Positions 21,332 through 34,589 of a stretch of DNA of 64,000 nucleotides are shown one piece after another. A program made the translations under genes and the position numbers. The notes below the pieces were generated by a model. That model searched no databases. It had not been told where the DNA came from and worked only from the letters and a program-made list of their open reading frames with translations. The stretch is from Anarhynchus alexandrinus (Eukaryota > Chordata > Aves > Charadriiformes > Charadriidae), in assembly GCA_008711295.1 (NCBI GenBank), contig VUYV01000088.1, forward strand, positions 1,020,096 to 1,084,095. Direction: 5' to 3'. How positions within the stretch are numbered: position 1 is the first letter of the stretch; each line of letters starts with the position of its first letter.

Positions 21332-24300
21332 CCTAGTACGGCCTGCAAAAGCACAGTTTGTCCAGTTGAGGTGATCCACTCCATGAGAGTGACTGCCCCT
21401 GTCCCATTATAAATTATTCTCATAGTGGAATGTTTTCTGTCAAACTATAAGCTCTTTGGGGTGTTGTTGGTGGTAATTGATGATTGCCGTTCCTGAGATG
21501 CAGGTGCCATCACCACGCAAAAAATTTACGACTGTTTCCATAACTTTAGCAGTAAAATAATATGAAATCTGCCTGTAGACAAACCCACAGTTCCACAGGC
21601 CTTCCAGAAACACAGCACTTCGGAAAGCAGCTGGTAAAATTATCTCTTTTTACCTGTACGTTGTCTCAGCAGAGCAAAAATGCCTTCATGGTTCATTCTC
21701 ATTTTATTTAATGCACATGGAGAAAACTTACGAGGTCACAGGGATTTATGCTAGCAGATTTGGCAGCCTTTTAATATTTACTTAGGCTGTAAAATATAAT
21801 TTGAATTTTGGAAGTATTTGTCAATGTATCTAAGATGGATAAAGGTATGTTTATTATAGCTGTATTTGCTATGTGTGATTTACATTGTTATATGTTGACT
21901 TTTCATTTCCTCAAATGTCACAGTTGCATTTTTGTCTTTCTAACTTCCTCGAAGTATAGAAAGTTAAATATTTTTTTCACACTGATGGCAATCAAATCTT
22001 GTTACAAAGTGCCAGGGTCAGACTGCTATACCTACCAAGCAATGACTTATTTTTTGAAAATACTTCACGGTGTCTTCTCTTGCCAATGTAGTATGATTCA
22101 GCACACCCAAAAGTCTCATTGTGTAGTCTGTACTGAAGATCTACGTTTATATTACACTAAACCAGCATCCCGGGGAGTGGCCACAAGCAGAATCTCTTCT
22201 TATTTCTTCTTTTTCTTCCCCTCCCACTCCTCCCTACTTTCAGTGTGCATTCTTCTCTTGGGCATCTCTCTTGCATACTCTGAAGTTTCTGCCTGCAAGT
22301 TTTGAACAACAGCCTCAAAGAAGACTTCATGGTGCTCTTAAAAGATGGTTTAAACACAGCCAAGGAGTTCATTCTTTTTCCCAGAGCATTATTATCGTCC
22401 ACAATTCTTTCTTTTTTCCCTTTCTCTGATCTGGTTTTATAGAAGGTAACTGGTTTATTCAGTCCTGAAGCATTAGTTTTTAGATCTTAAGTAATATTTG
22501 TGGGGCATTTTCTTCTTGTTTGTATGTTTGTTTAATATGCATTAATACACCACATAAGGTACTTTCGTTGATTTAGATGCTATTTTGTTTGAATAGGTCA
22601 CATTAATAAATTATCTAAATCACTCATTTCTAAGTCCTTACCACTATTAAAAATTCTTACCTTCTATTTATCAACTATAAGCTTTATCAGCTACAGTTTT
22701 TTATTGGCTTTCAAACCACATACAAAAGTATTGAATGGTCGCAGTCTTTCATAAAATCGGATCCAGCGAAACTCATGCCTGGTTTATGCAGGGAGTCACA
22801 GCCCAGGCATATAATCTTTGCCCAGGAATATCAAATACTAGTCAGAGCAAATGTACCGTTCATTACATCCCTCCGTCTCCGCATCCATAGACTGTGAAAC
22901 TCCTTTGGATGATGCCTGGACAACTTTATGTACAACATTGTACCTTATTTCTGTGTCTCTTAATTTTGGGTGAACAGACTTTCTCTTACTAGATGTATGC
23001 ATCAGGAGCTCAGACTCTTTGGACCCTTTAAGCCACTGCTGAGATAGTAACACTCAGCAATTAAGCAGTTGACCGTATAGCAAAGAAGAGCATGTAAACT
23101 CTTTGCAGGAAATCTGTGTACCCATTAGCCGTCATTTAAACTGTACACAGATTAGATTCCATAGTTCACCCCTTAAGTAAAAAGGGCATATTTTCAAAAT
23201 TACTGAAGACCTATAGTTTCCACAAAATTCATAGAAATCTCTGACTTTTCATTGCTTCTGATAATGAGACCTTTATATGTAGCTGTCTAAAGTACAAACT
23301 TAGATGCCTCTAAGGCGTTAAAATTTTGGCTGGTGTTCAGCCAAAATCAATCAAAAACTCTTAAAAAACAAAGGGAGCATGAAAACAACCCAGATATTCA
23401 CAGTACAATGGGCTAAGTGTTTCGAGGAGTAAGAATTGCTCTTACATACCTAGTCTTTTGCACATGTGGTCTGATCCCCCAACAAGCAGCCAAAATGTCT
23501 GGGATCTAAGGAGCATCTTGGCATAACATTAACATTAATGAGATGTGTTGCTTACAGAAAGAAAAAAGGGAAATCTTTGCTTGCAATTTTGCTGCCTTGC
23601 AGTCTCGGGTGTGGGCAGAGGTAACATTTGAGAAACATCTATCCTGGAAAAAAAATATAACACCGAAGGCATGTAATGGCAAGGTTGGGAAGTCAAATGA
23701 CAGATGCTTGAGAAGCCGAACAGCAAGGGAATTTGAGAGTTCAGACAGCAGATGCACGGCAAGGCAAAAGGGCTCATCTGAGAGAACACCTGCCATTTTT
23801 CATGCACCTGTTTAATTTTTGAACTATAATATTTATGTATGCGAGGGGATGCGAGGAGGCAAAACCGAAGCCACAGACCCAAGGGGGTGAGGTCTCAGTC
23901 TTTGTATTTGGGACTGTCAGTGTAGTTGCCCTCATGAAATCCTTAGTGTAATCAAATGAAGCAGCTGTTTGCACTGCTGGATCTATTCAGACTGGGAAAA
24001 AGGGGGTAAACACTTCTAATGCAAATATCAGCCTTGCCTCTCTACACTTGCTGCAATGATTCTGTTATTTAGCCACTTACGGTGGCAATTGGTGCAGAAA
24101 ATCTCCAGAGCAAACAAGGCTTTAATTAATAATCAGTTATTTTCCACAATGAGTAATTGGGAGGAAGCTCAGTTTAATGCTTGGACTTGAATATATCTTT
24201 GTGGTCGGATAAAGAAAGTGGGTTATTCAACTGCTTTATTAATATTTCCTGTGTATCTGTATGTCAAATTTTAGGAAAATACTATGTTTCTCATAGCTTT

Positions 24301-25326
24301 GATAAAGAGAAGGAATAGAAATGTGAAGTGGTACTAATCATTAGGATGTGTTGGCTTATTGGAAAATCCAGTGACTAAAAATTTTAATGACTTTTCACAC
24401 TAAATATAAATAATCCCTAAAGGGAAGTTGGCGTTGCTATGAGTGCTTGCTTCAGAAGCCCATAAAAAATAGAAGATTGTATCTAGCACATTACAGGAAA
24501 TTCTTTTATTCCTCAAAGCCCTGAGCATTGAGGCATAACATTATAATATAGAAAATATGTGTCTGTATAAACTCAAAAACACACGTGCAAACATCTCAAA
24601 GTTCATCGTATAAAGTAGAAGAGTTTATTGCATACTTGGAAAATTTGTCTGTACTACCTATATAAACAGTAATCAAAAATTATGGCTCTCTGTGACAAGC
24701 ACAATTTGTTATATGCACTTTAATGTGTATAACATGTAATTTAATAGATATGTTAGACATTAAGAGATCTTAGTGGTTGATTGTTCCAACTTAGACTCAA
24801 GGATAGAGTTGTAATCCTTTTTTTGTTTACCTACAGCACTAGCCACTAGTTTTTCTCTCTGGACCTCATCTTCTACTGAGTGAAGTTAATGGCAATAATT
24901 CTGTTTCATTCAAGAAAGTATTGGATGAAACTATATCTTTCCTTTTTCTGTGTTTCTCCTGGTTTAATTTTCCATTTGGAAGTGGAAAGTTGTATGACAT
25001 TCTTACACTGTTTTGTAAGTCTTCAGTTTCTTTTGGATTGTTTCTTCTAGTGTATTTGATGAATAAACTCTCTGAAAAGTGTAACCAAATAGCTAACTAA
25101 CCATAAAGAGACATGAAAGAATGCATGAAAATGTATTAATCTAGACTCAGACATATGCTAAAATTTACTTTTTTTACATAACAACTCATCTTGTCAAAGT
25201 TGTTTTTTGTTGTTTCTGGGCTTTTTCGTTGTTTTATTTTTATTTTTTTTTTTTAAATATTGTATTTCTTTTGTATTTAAAGCTATGTGTATATATAACA
25301 TTTAATCATCTTTTCCCAGTGGTACC
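21332..25326. other. Non-coding stretch, 4 kb, no gene seen
   Basis: The longest open frame outside repeats (165 codons, plus strand, 21808-22305) lies here. Its translation has no domain, and it runs through a T-rich tract giving FFFFF, so I take it as chance. Around 24050-24260 the sequence has several TAATTA-type cores and no simple repeats (see findings). T runs occur near 25240. Confidence 0.55.
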
Positions 25327-25387
25327 TATTTCTATTTCTATTATTTCTATTTCTATTTCTATTTCTGTTTCTATTTCTATTTCTATC
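25327..25387. repeat. Hexanucleotide array (TTTCTA)n
   Basis: About ten units of TTTCTA on the plus strand, with one shortened unit (ATTATTTC) near 25341 and one G substitution (TTTCTG) near 25366. The apparent SISISIS peptide over it is an artefact of the period. The interruptions suggest a moderately old array. Confidence 0.93.
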
Positions 25388-28300
25388 ATCACTTTCACTT
25401 CATTTTTGGTAACATTTTATGCAATATAGTAAGTGTTATAGCAAATGAGACCAGTTCAAGATCTCAGTTCAGTGTTATTTTACATATATAACATATATTT
25501 TTATCACAGTTATGCGAGCTATCTAAAAAATATAGCAATATATTATGTCCCTCCTGTTCTTGAGTGGGTTGAAATTTCTAGCAAGTGATCCCTCCACTCT
25601 TCTTTGTCAAAGCTAAGTAATGTGAAATGCAGAGTGCTTCCCCATGTAGCATTATCAAGACTGTTCACTAAATAACCTTCGTGATAGCTACATGAAGTAA
25701 CTGTCTAAACTTTCTTATCCCCTTTTTAAACATACAAGAACAAAGTTTAAATTGCTTTCAGATGATAAGCCTGATTTGAACTTAGATGTTTCTCTTTCTT
25801 GCTTCCACTCTTACATATTTTGTTCTTCTGCAAAAAGCTTGATATTTTCAACTCCTCCTTCATAATATCTAATTATTCTAGAAGTTCTTTAATATTTTTT
25901 TCATGGCACATATTTGATGTATCCTAAAGCGTGCACCCGTCTGAAATATTCTGGACTTGTAATAAAAGTGGTAGAATCTTTCAAGCAAATTTTGGGGATA
26001 GATATCAAGTTGTCAGACTAGTGGTCACAGAATTGTTTTTGCATAACTCAGAAGTCTCAAATGTTGAAAGGAGACTGACTTTGATAGAAAGAGTGCGTGG
26101 TTTTCACTCACAGATTTTCCCAAACAATAACTTTATTCTTATACCTGATTGCATTCCAATACTTGCTTTGCAGAGATCAATTATACTCGCTTTCAAAAGC
26201 TGACGATACATCAGGGTTCATGAGCTTGACAGCTGCATGTACAAATAATACCGCTACTCTTGTGCATTGTGTGAAACAGTTTAAACCATAAAGGTTTTAA
26301 AAATCTATCAGGGAGGAGTTGACTGGAAGGGCAAGAAAGTGGTTTCCTGTGATGCAGATGTTAAGTAACGGAGGAAAGGCAGAGAAACCAAAGCAGCGCT
26401 CTAATTAAGAGTGATGCTAGCTCCCAAGCTAGTCCATCACTGTCATCCTCTAGTGTGTGATGCATAACACGATGAAAAGAGATCAGGTGAATTCCAACCA
26501 AACAGTTGCTGTTTTTCTTCAGAAAAGGAACATGGGGTGGCTGTCTTAGTTGGAGATATCTGCAATGTCAATGACAATAGTTGAGTTCTGCTGTGAGTTT
26601 AGAAATCAGAGAAAATGTGCAAGATGGGATACTTCACCAAAACTCGGTCACCAGCTGCCCAGGAAGATACAGGACAACTGAAGGTCATATTCTGAAAAGT
26701 GTCTCTGCTGACTGGATGCTCCTTCAGCCCTATGCTTCATCAACCTCTTTCAGGCAACTTCACTCCATTGCTGTCTATGACATTCCTTATTCTTTCTTTT
26801 TTTTCATCCTCTGCCACCCTTTACTGTAATAAATGTGTCTGTCTTTCCACTAACCAGCTCCTATGAAGCTAACTCTCTCCTTCCATCATTTTTGTATGAA
26901 ATAATTAGTATCATGCTTGTAAATCATGGCTTGATTTTAAATCAAGCTTGTTCATGATACTTGTGTGTTTTAACCAACCACATCATCTTTTGCCCATCTT
27001 TTCTGTTTAAAACAGAAGTTTGGGAAGTCTAGAAATTATTTCCAATCCTAATTTTTAAAGATTTAAAATGTAAACCTATTCCTTTGGGGGAGAAAACAAA
27101 TATGTACAAGAAAGATTGTCTATGGATGCTTTGCGGGAACTTTTTTTTGGTTGTTTTGGGGAATGAAAAGTGAGAAAAAATCAAGGGATCCCCAAATAGG
27201 TCTGGTACCTAACGAACTTCATGGAAACGCAGGAGACCCAAGTGAGCTACATCAGCAGTAAGCTGTTGGCTGTCCTCAGTACTATTCACTGGAATTATCC
27301 AAATCTCTATCATTAATTAAAGATTCATTAGACCATGAAATCACCTTGTATCCCAATGGAATAGGTAAGTTACCTAGAATGGCAGAGATTGGACAAAATT
27401 CCTATCCTAAAGAAAAAGATTTCCACACTTAATTAGTATTACAACTAGACTACTTGCTATTCTGAGAAGAGTAGCTGTCTTTTTGTATCTTTTACCAGAA
27501 ATTCCATCCTGGACCAAAGGATCAGTTTCAATTAATCAACATTTTCCAATGAAAAATCCCCCAAAGGACATTTAAAAACCATGATAAGCTCTTAGTGTTA
27601 GTTATTGGCCTGTCCTAATCATTTTCAGAAGTGTTATACAGAATATTTAATACAGATGAGAATAATTAACACATGAAGTAATAGATGAAGTTCATGTAGG
27701 GTATAGATATGATATGAATTCAGTAGAAATTGTATCCAAGCTCAAAATTTAACATTAATGTTAGAATTAATTTCATGCCTTTTATATTCTTTTATACACT
27801 TATTTTTGGAAGGTATGAAAATTGGCCTTTGGAGGTGCTGGTCTCTCACCGGTATCAGGAGAGGAACCTTAGATGACTAGCCTAGATAAGGCATGTAACT
27901 TTTAGATTAATTCCACTCTTAATAATTATCTGACAAATGCTTAAAAAGACTCAAAAAGTAAGAAAAGTGAGGCCTGCAAGGTGGGAAATTCGTTTAAAAA
28001 AAAGCACAGATGAGGGAACATAAAATGTCCTTGTGAAGGGTTCTTAAGGTTACATCTGAAAGATAGTTAAACTACAGTGAAATACATGCTTGTTAGCTCA
28101 TTACTCCTATATCTCCTATATTACTCCTATATCTGTAGACACAGATTTTTTTCTGAGCCACTTTCATCACAACAATGAAATAAGAAACCTATATAAATTC
28201 TCATCCAAAGAAAGCACAAATAGGGAAGTTTACGGCACAGAAAGTGAATGTGGTCAATAAGAAGAGGAACCTGCCTTTGCAATCAATAGGAGATCTTGAG

Positions 28301-29025
28301 GCTATCTGAAATCTAATAACTCCTCCTGCATTGTCACAGACCAGAATAACAGGGTCAGAGCTGGGCAGAGCATGACTCCTTCCTTCAGTGCGGGTCACGC
28401 TGATCATAATACTTTTATTATCCTGTTGCTGTGGATCATCTAAAATGATCAGTGTGACCATCTGTTTGGTTTTACCTCTGAAAGGCCCTTAGGGAAGGAA
28501 AAAAGTAGTTATCAAAGCTATCTCAAAGAAAATAGATTATTTTTTTTCAAATGTCTTAATCATCTTACTTGCTAGAAAATGCTTTTAACATATAAAAATG
28601 ATCAGCCATTTATCTTTTTGTCAGCTAAGCGTATACTATTGAATACTATTATGTAAATACACATCATTGCAGTACAACCGTTAAATGTAGCATGTAAATT
28701 ATAACAAGCAGTGCTCGAACGAGAAATAATTAACTTCTCGGTGCTCTCAGCACCTTGTCCACTTAATATTTACTGAAACTTTCTAACTCTGTTCTGAAAA
28801 ATCTTCCCTTGTGACAAGAAATAACAGGGTGTTCTACCCTCTTTTGTTGATGTGTTCATTTCCTCCTTCCAGATGTGTGAAAATATATGTATATATGCAC
28901 GCACGTGTACACCCTGTGGTCAGAACGAGGTGGTATGAGCCATTTAGTGCACTGATACCATGACTGAGCAATGATCAAATAAGAGTACTCCAGATCCTCT
29001 TCCTACAGTGATACATCTAAATATC
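25388..29025. other. Non-coding stretch, 3.6 kb, no gene seen
   Basis: Includes a 20-base-period duplication at 28101-28134 (TTACTCCTATATCT, 1.7 copies) and an inverted repeat at 26907-26961, listed separately. The minus-strand 86-residue frame at 28201-28461 has no recognisable motif. Confidence 0.6.
26907..26961. repeat. 55-bp two-part inverted repeat
   Basis: Outer arms AGTATCATG (26907-26915) and CATGATACT (26953-26961) are perfect 9-base complements. An inner palindrome has 8-base arms CTTGATTT and AAATCAAG (26930-26946) around one T. Between them, ATCATG at 26924-26929 offers an alternative pairing with the right arm. A transcript could fold as a hairpin with an asymmetric internal loop. 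It may be the remnant of a small inverted-repeat transposon, a structural element, or chance. Nothing in the flanks decides. Confidence 0.7.
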
Positions 29026-29258
29026 ATAGCCTCACTCATGTTGCAGGGGAACTCAAGAGGTCTCTAGTGCAACCTACTGCTCAGAGCAGTGAGATCAGAC
29101 CAGGATCAGGTCTTCCCTCCAAGGGCGGAGACTGCACAACACCTCTGGGCAACCTGCTCCAATGTTGGACTGTCCTCCTGGGGAAAAACTGTCTTCTTCT
29201 ATCCAGCTTCACCTTTCTTTTTTCAACTTATGTCTATTGTCCTCTCACCACAATGTGA
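29026..29258 (-). mobile_element. CR1 LINE 3' fragment, strongly diverged
   Basis: Minus-orientation CR1 remnant without the terminal tail repeat. Recognisable parts are GGGGAACTCAAGAGGTCTC, CTGCTCAGAGCAGTGAGATC, then CACCTCTGGGCAACCTGCTCC and GGGGAAAAACTGTCTTCT, matching in order the CR1 3' region and the antisense of the ORF2 C-terminus. Frame is lost. Divergence is high, so it is an old insertion and the edges are approximate. Confidence 0.8.
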
Positions 29259-32122
29259 ATTTTTATTGTTTGTTTCTTAAATCCCACTTTGTTACTGCTT
29301 ATATAGATGCCCAGAGTATGTTTGATGGCTAGGAACACACACCTTTACAGCTTACCTACACATATTCTTTGGCACTTTTTTAATTCTAATTTCTTTTTAA
29401 TTTCTTTGTTGAACTCTTTTTATGAAGTACAAATGAATCACATACCTGTGAAAAATGAATCTTGCTATTATCTGGAACTTTAATCACTCAGTACAACGAC
29501 TCAGTAAAAATGTACACAGTTCCCACCAATTGCTTGCAAATTACTATCTCAAGAACCCCTCGCAGGGGAGGATATGGCTATATCACACTACCTCAAGCTT
29601 AAGTGGCATTTTTCCTAGTGTAAGTTTGCATTATGAAATTAATTGAGTCTTTATACGAGCAGGAAGATACCACTACTTCAAGAATCTAGCCAATTGCCAG
29701 GTGGAAAAAACACTCATTTCAAAGATGTTTCTGAAAAGAACAGAAAAAGAAGCACAACCACTTCGTCTTTCATCTTGGTCTCACTTAAACTGGGATAATT
29801 AGCTATTACAGTGGTGGTAATCTGTATTTATATCAGTCTAAATGATGTAAAAACCAAAACTCTGCAGATTTTTACCATCTCAGCACATGCCATAAGCCCA
29901 CCATCACCAATTTGACTTCTGAGGTCTGTCACATTGCTTTCAGACCAATACGCAGATATTTTTCCGGACAGAAATATTTTGTGCTTATACTGAGGACTTA
30001 CACTGAACATCACACATTTCTTTTCTTCATTATGATGATCCAAGATCTTTTTCTGGGGATCTTTTGCATGCCCTGTAGGGATGCATCTACAGTAGCATTT
30101 TAGTTCAGAGGAAGTGTGCCCCACTGAAGCAAGTGCTGGCTTACCATGCTTTGCTTCACATAGGGAAGCAGTCCTGGAGCACCCAAAATGTATTTCTTTG
30201 TGGTGAAACTAAACCAAAAGATGTACAGGTAATGTTGTCCAATCACCAACGGAAGCTCAGTCAGCTACAGTGGGCCACCACTGGAGTGAACCTGCCAAAA
30301 TGCCTGTGGTGAGGATGACAAGGCACTGCCAGCAGCTCTTCCCTTCTGTAGATGTCTCCTTTTGGACCGCTGTGTCTGCTAACGTAAAGACATGCTAAGT
30401 TAGCTAAAGTGTTTGTCAGGTAGGTTTGTAGAAGAGAAACAGAGGATTTTTAATCAACATTCAGCATCAAATTTAATCTAACAGTAAAAGAGAGGATTTT
30501 TTTTTTCTCATATTTCTGACACTTTTTTCCTTCTTTTCTTTTCTTGAAGGAACAGAATCTTGAGCTTTTGGATACTTAACCTAGTTCTACTTCAGTAAGT
30601 TAGACAGTGCTAGGCCTGTGGCCCAGGCATTATAATTTGATATTCTAGACTGTTGAATCATTTAAATGGTCCCTGGTACAGTTACTAAAGTAGACAGAGC
30701 TAGGGACCCTTCTCAAAAGGACCTAGGGACAAAGCCACCCAGGTGCCTAAGGGCGTTAAATAGGCATCGCCAGACTATGCCAGCTTGCCTCAACACCAAG
30801 GAACCATCCCTGCCGCTGGTTACCAGTATGGCTATAGCCCAAATTAGATAAGGCGCGGGCACGGAGTAAGGAGAGAGGGAAGGTGGAGGCACAGTCAAAG
30901 TGGATTGGTTTGCTGAAGCACTGACTGTAACGATTAACTTGCTGCTGAGGCTTTCTCTCCTGCATGGCTGTAGAGGGATTTTGGTACAGGAGAGTTATGG
31001 GAAACCCTTACCCTGGCTTTGCTCTGCAACATGCCAAATCTTACCCCTCTCCTCCCCATTATAGTAAATGAAGAAACCATCTCAGTCAAAACATTTTCCC
31101 TGACATTCAGTGGGTCTCTAAATTAATTAGAAAATGGACTGAAAAAAAGTTCCTGGTCCTTTAAGTGCTGTTCAGGAACTGCAAATAATCTAGCTACTAT
31201 TGAAAATTCATCTTTTCTGAAGTGTTGTTAGAATAATTTAGTTGTCGTCTTGTGTAGAGGGCAAATTAGGTTATTTATAGCGTGGGCAGCAGCTGACAAT
31301 ATAAATTTGGAATTATTTGTTTTCAGAGTTCAGCTTTCTCTTCTCAGTTCCTGCTAGCTCTGCCGGCTGGCAAAAAGGGAAGAGACGTCATCCTGTGATG
31401 GAACGATCTTTTCACTAATTTTTTTTTTAAGGCATCAACCCACAGATGTAATCAATGCTTTCCCCTCTACTCTCCTCATCATCAGACCAGTAGGAACAGG
31501 ATTCTTATGTTGGTACTGACTTCTTTTATTGTCCTGTTCAGCCTGGTATCGGACTATGATTTAGTAAAGCGCTTTTAAATAAAGATACATTTATAATTAT
31601 TACCAAAATGGAAAGTGTAGGAGGAATAGTCTAATTTGCTTAGTTAGCCAGTTATGCTACACAGAACAGAGATAAAAACAGGGAATTTCCAATCTTAAAT
31701 CTGTGAGTTCACATTACAGCCGAGGTACAAAAATGGGAGATAGACTCATGAACAATCCTAGGTATTGTAAGTACTTTTTCCTGACAGGTATATTTACCAG
31801 CAAACTTAACTTTAGAGAATTGAAGCAAAGGAAAGTTAAACCATACTGTACCATTGTGGTTACTGTTGTCCAGTGTTATCATATTTACTAGTTCTGTGTA
31901 ATCTGACCGATCTTCTGTAGAAGGATGAGTTGATTGGATGTCAGTAACCTAAAAATGATAACATGACTTTCTTCAATAGCTTTCTGTTGCAAAATCAAGA
32001 TTTATCCAGGAAATTTAGGTTTAACTCCTTCATTCCATTGTTGAGAAGTTTAATCTTACTTCTGTGAAGAATTGTTTAGGCAGGATTCATGTGAGCTGAC
32101 TTTAGCCATACAAATATCAGTT
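29259..32122. other. Non-coding stretch, 2.9 kb, no gene seen
   Basis: A minus-strand 98-residue frame (29828-30124) contains several cysteines and looked briefly like a receptor ectodomain, but no family pattern held up. The segment around 31130-31400 is free of simple repeats. No RNA gene was recognised. Confidence 0.55.
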
Positions 32123-32770
32123 ATAGCATCACAGAATAATTTAGGTTGGAAGTGACCTCTTGAGGTCATCTAGTCCAAGCTCCTGCACAGAGCTTACATC
32201 GAATTGTGCAAATCTTTAACCAGTTGATGCTCAAACACCAGCAAGGGTGAAGGTTCCCCAACCTCTCTGGGCAACCTGTGTCATTATTTGATCACTTTCA
32301 TGGTATTTTTTTTCCATATATCTAACCAGAATTTCCCATGTTCTCACTTGCCTCTGTTGCTTCTCATTCTACTGCTGTCCACCTTTAAGAAGACTCCTTT
32401 CCTTTCTGTATGCTTTAATTGGGTAGTTGTAAACAGCACTAAGTTCCCCTGCAAGCCTTTTCTTCTCCAGGCTGAACAGACGCACCTCTCTCAGTCTCTT
32501 CTGGGACACCATGTGCTCCAGCCCCCTCGCCAGATTGGTGGCCTCCTCTGAACTTGCTTCAGCATGTCAACATCTTTTGTGTAATGAAGCACGCAAAAAG
32601 AACACAGCACATTAAGTTCTTTTGAGGCCATTCCTCCAGTTTGTCCAGGTCCTTCTGACTGGCAGCATCCACTGTGTTGACCGCTCCCCCAGTTTGATGT
32701 CATCTGTAAACTTGATGAGAGTGCCTTCTGTCCCATCATCCAGGCTGCTAACAGAGATACCAAATAGTAT
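32123..32770 (-). mobile_element. CR1 LINE 3' fragment with degraded ORF2
   Basis: Minus-orientation copy starting with a decayed tail (ATAGCATCACAGAATAATTT) then AGGTTGGAAGTGACC. It continues through GGGCAACCTG and the antisense of the [12 protein letters not shown] region (about 32500-32600, seen as MLKQVQRR on the minus strand) to the antisense of the reverse-transcriptase catalytic region near 32700-32770 (GATGTCATCTGTAAACTTG). An internal deletion is likely, because the distance from the C-terminus to the catalytic region is shorter than in the 2222-3668 copy. No protein can be made. Confidence 0.88.
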
Positions 32771-34161
32771 TGGTCTCATTTAGTCTAAATAAAGTGTTTG
32801 GATTTTGTCTGTGCTTAAAGGAGAGAGTTGTCACTCCAAAAAGGTTATTCATCACAGCCCAAACCTCCATCTAAAAGCCCCATCAAAGAATGAAGGCAGC
32901 TTAATTTCTGGGGTGGAGTGAGTGAGATTTTGTTTATGTAGCGGTAACACTGCTTTATTCTGGAGTGGATGTATATGAGACCAGTGGAGTTAAATTGGAT
33001 TCATGCTGCTTTAACTGACAGAGAAATCTTCCTTTGTTAACTTCTTCTCTGTGGGAAAATCCTTCAGGCTTTGTATGATCGATGGCCATTTTACTTTTAA
33101 AAACACTATGAAAATTAAACCGGTGGTTTACAGCTCTTAACTATTTTATCTTTAGTCCACTCAAGACATATGCAAATCATTTGTAATGATTCACTCAATT
33201 AATTAGATGTGGTAGTTAGAACACAGTACGTAGGACATGCGAGTTTTCCTGTAATCAGGATGTGCAATTTGTGTTTGTGAGATGACAGCTGACTTTCAAC
33301 TACCCGGAAAAAAACTTTGCTCTGAGTAAATCTCCTGCCGCATGAGCCAATCCATGTATTTGGACTGGAATTAGTGTCTCCTAGATATCGGTACAGAAAG
33401 ACTGTTTTAATCCATCTGTGACAGATGGCGGGCCAGTCATTGGTCCACCTTGCTGTCATGTCTCTACACTTTGTTTTTAGTCTGGTCAATAGTGTTTGCC
33501 AGGATAGCTCTCAAATCTGCTCCCAGACCCTGACATTTTGAAATAATCAACCTGGTTTACAAAAGAAATGCATTCAGACAAATTAATCAAATGGCTTTCA
33601 GGAAGGAACATTTTCTAAGACTTGTTCACCGAGAAATTCAAAATGAGAAATATTATTGCTGACAAAAAACTCAGTAGATGAACAGCTTTGAGATCTGGAA
33701 TGCTGAGCAAGGATAAAAATCAGAAAGACAGGAATTTTTTTTTTTAACCTGTAGCAAAAGAAGAAGAAAAGGTCATTTGCCGAAAAGACAGCTGAAATGG
33801 AATTAGTTTTCAAATTATAAGATTAAAGAGTGTTTGCTTGAAGAGAGTGTTATTATAAAGTGTGTAAAGAAAGAGAAGAGATTAAAACGTATGGAAGATC
33901 TAATCAGAGCAAAGATAAACTGTGTATCCTATAGGTTATAAGGGTTTCTGTGAGCTTTGTTTGCCAGTAGGGTTTCATAAGCCACAAAAGCCTGAAAACT
34001 TATTTTTAAATAAGTGGCTTTTTTTCTCATATGCAGGAGGAGCTCACCTCTTTTTGATTTTTGTACAGGTGATAAAGCAGCAAATCTGCCACCAAACAGA
34101 GGAAAGAAAAATTACTTTAGAGAAATTTCTCAAACATAAGTTGGGTGTTTTTCAATGTCTA
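32771..34161. other. Non-coding stretch with one possible ancient repeat piece
   Basis: Contains a repeat-like segment at 32980-33030 (listed separately). Otherwise no gene, tandem repeat or mobile element was recognised. Confidence 0.5.
32980..33030 (-). repeat. Possible very old dispersed repeat remnant
   Basis: ACCAGTGGAGTTAAATTGGA followed by CTGCTTTAACTGACAGAGAA resembles, in reverse sense, the old dispersed amniote sequence that reads roughly 'cagattctgc ... gtgtaaatc'. The segment at 34162-34201 shows the same pattern in the other orientation. The match is from memory of the general pattern and is short. Confidence 0.3.
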
Positions 34162-34201
34162 GGCCAGATTCTGCTGCCATTTCAGTTGGTGTAAATCCTG
34201 G
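34162..34201 (+). repeat. Possible very old dispersed repeat remnant
   Basis: GGCCAGATTCTGCTGCCATT followed by CAGTTGGTGTAAATCCTGG. This matches the general pattern of an ancient repeat found across reptile and bird genomes, whose name I cannot give with certainty. Only about 40 bases are recognisable. Confidence 0.35.
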
Positions 34202-34589
34202 GTATGGGTGGCTAAGTGTTCTCCTTTGCTATTTACAGAGGAGTTTGTGTGACTATTTGCATTGCTTTTTAATAAAAGAAAGTACTTATCATATGCAAAT
34301 CCGGCATTTCATGGTAAACAATATACCCTCTGAACTACAGGGCACCACACCTCCTGCTCTGTGTTGTCAAATGGCTTTCAAAACACATGGCAGGGCTCTC
34401 GGTAATATTCAAGTGCATTAACCCTTCAATTTCCATTTTTTTATGTTTTCTTTCCTCAGTATTATTCCAGTTCTTAAATCAAGTGGCAAAAAGCAAGAAA
34501 TAAAAGTTCGTGTAAGGGAAGGGAAAAGTCTGGCCATGGTGTTTTGATATGCTGTGAAAACCTTTCCATTTCTTCCCGTCTGCTGCCTG

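Noticed and set aside
21808..22305. Longest open frame outside repeats (165 codons, plus strand).
   Set aside because: No domain or family pattern, a run of phenylalanines from a T-rich tract, and no splice or promoter context. A frame of this length is expected by chance in 64 kb.
29828..30124. Cysteine-containing 98-codon minus-strand frame, considered as a receptor ectodomain fragment.
   Set aside because: The cysteine spacing does not match any receptor family I know, and no splice signals bound it.
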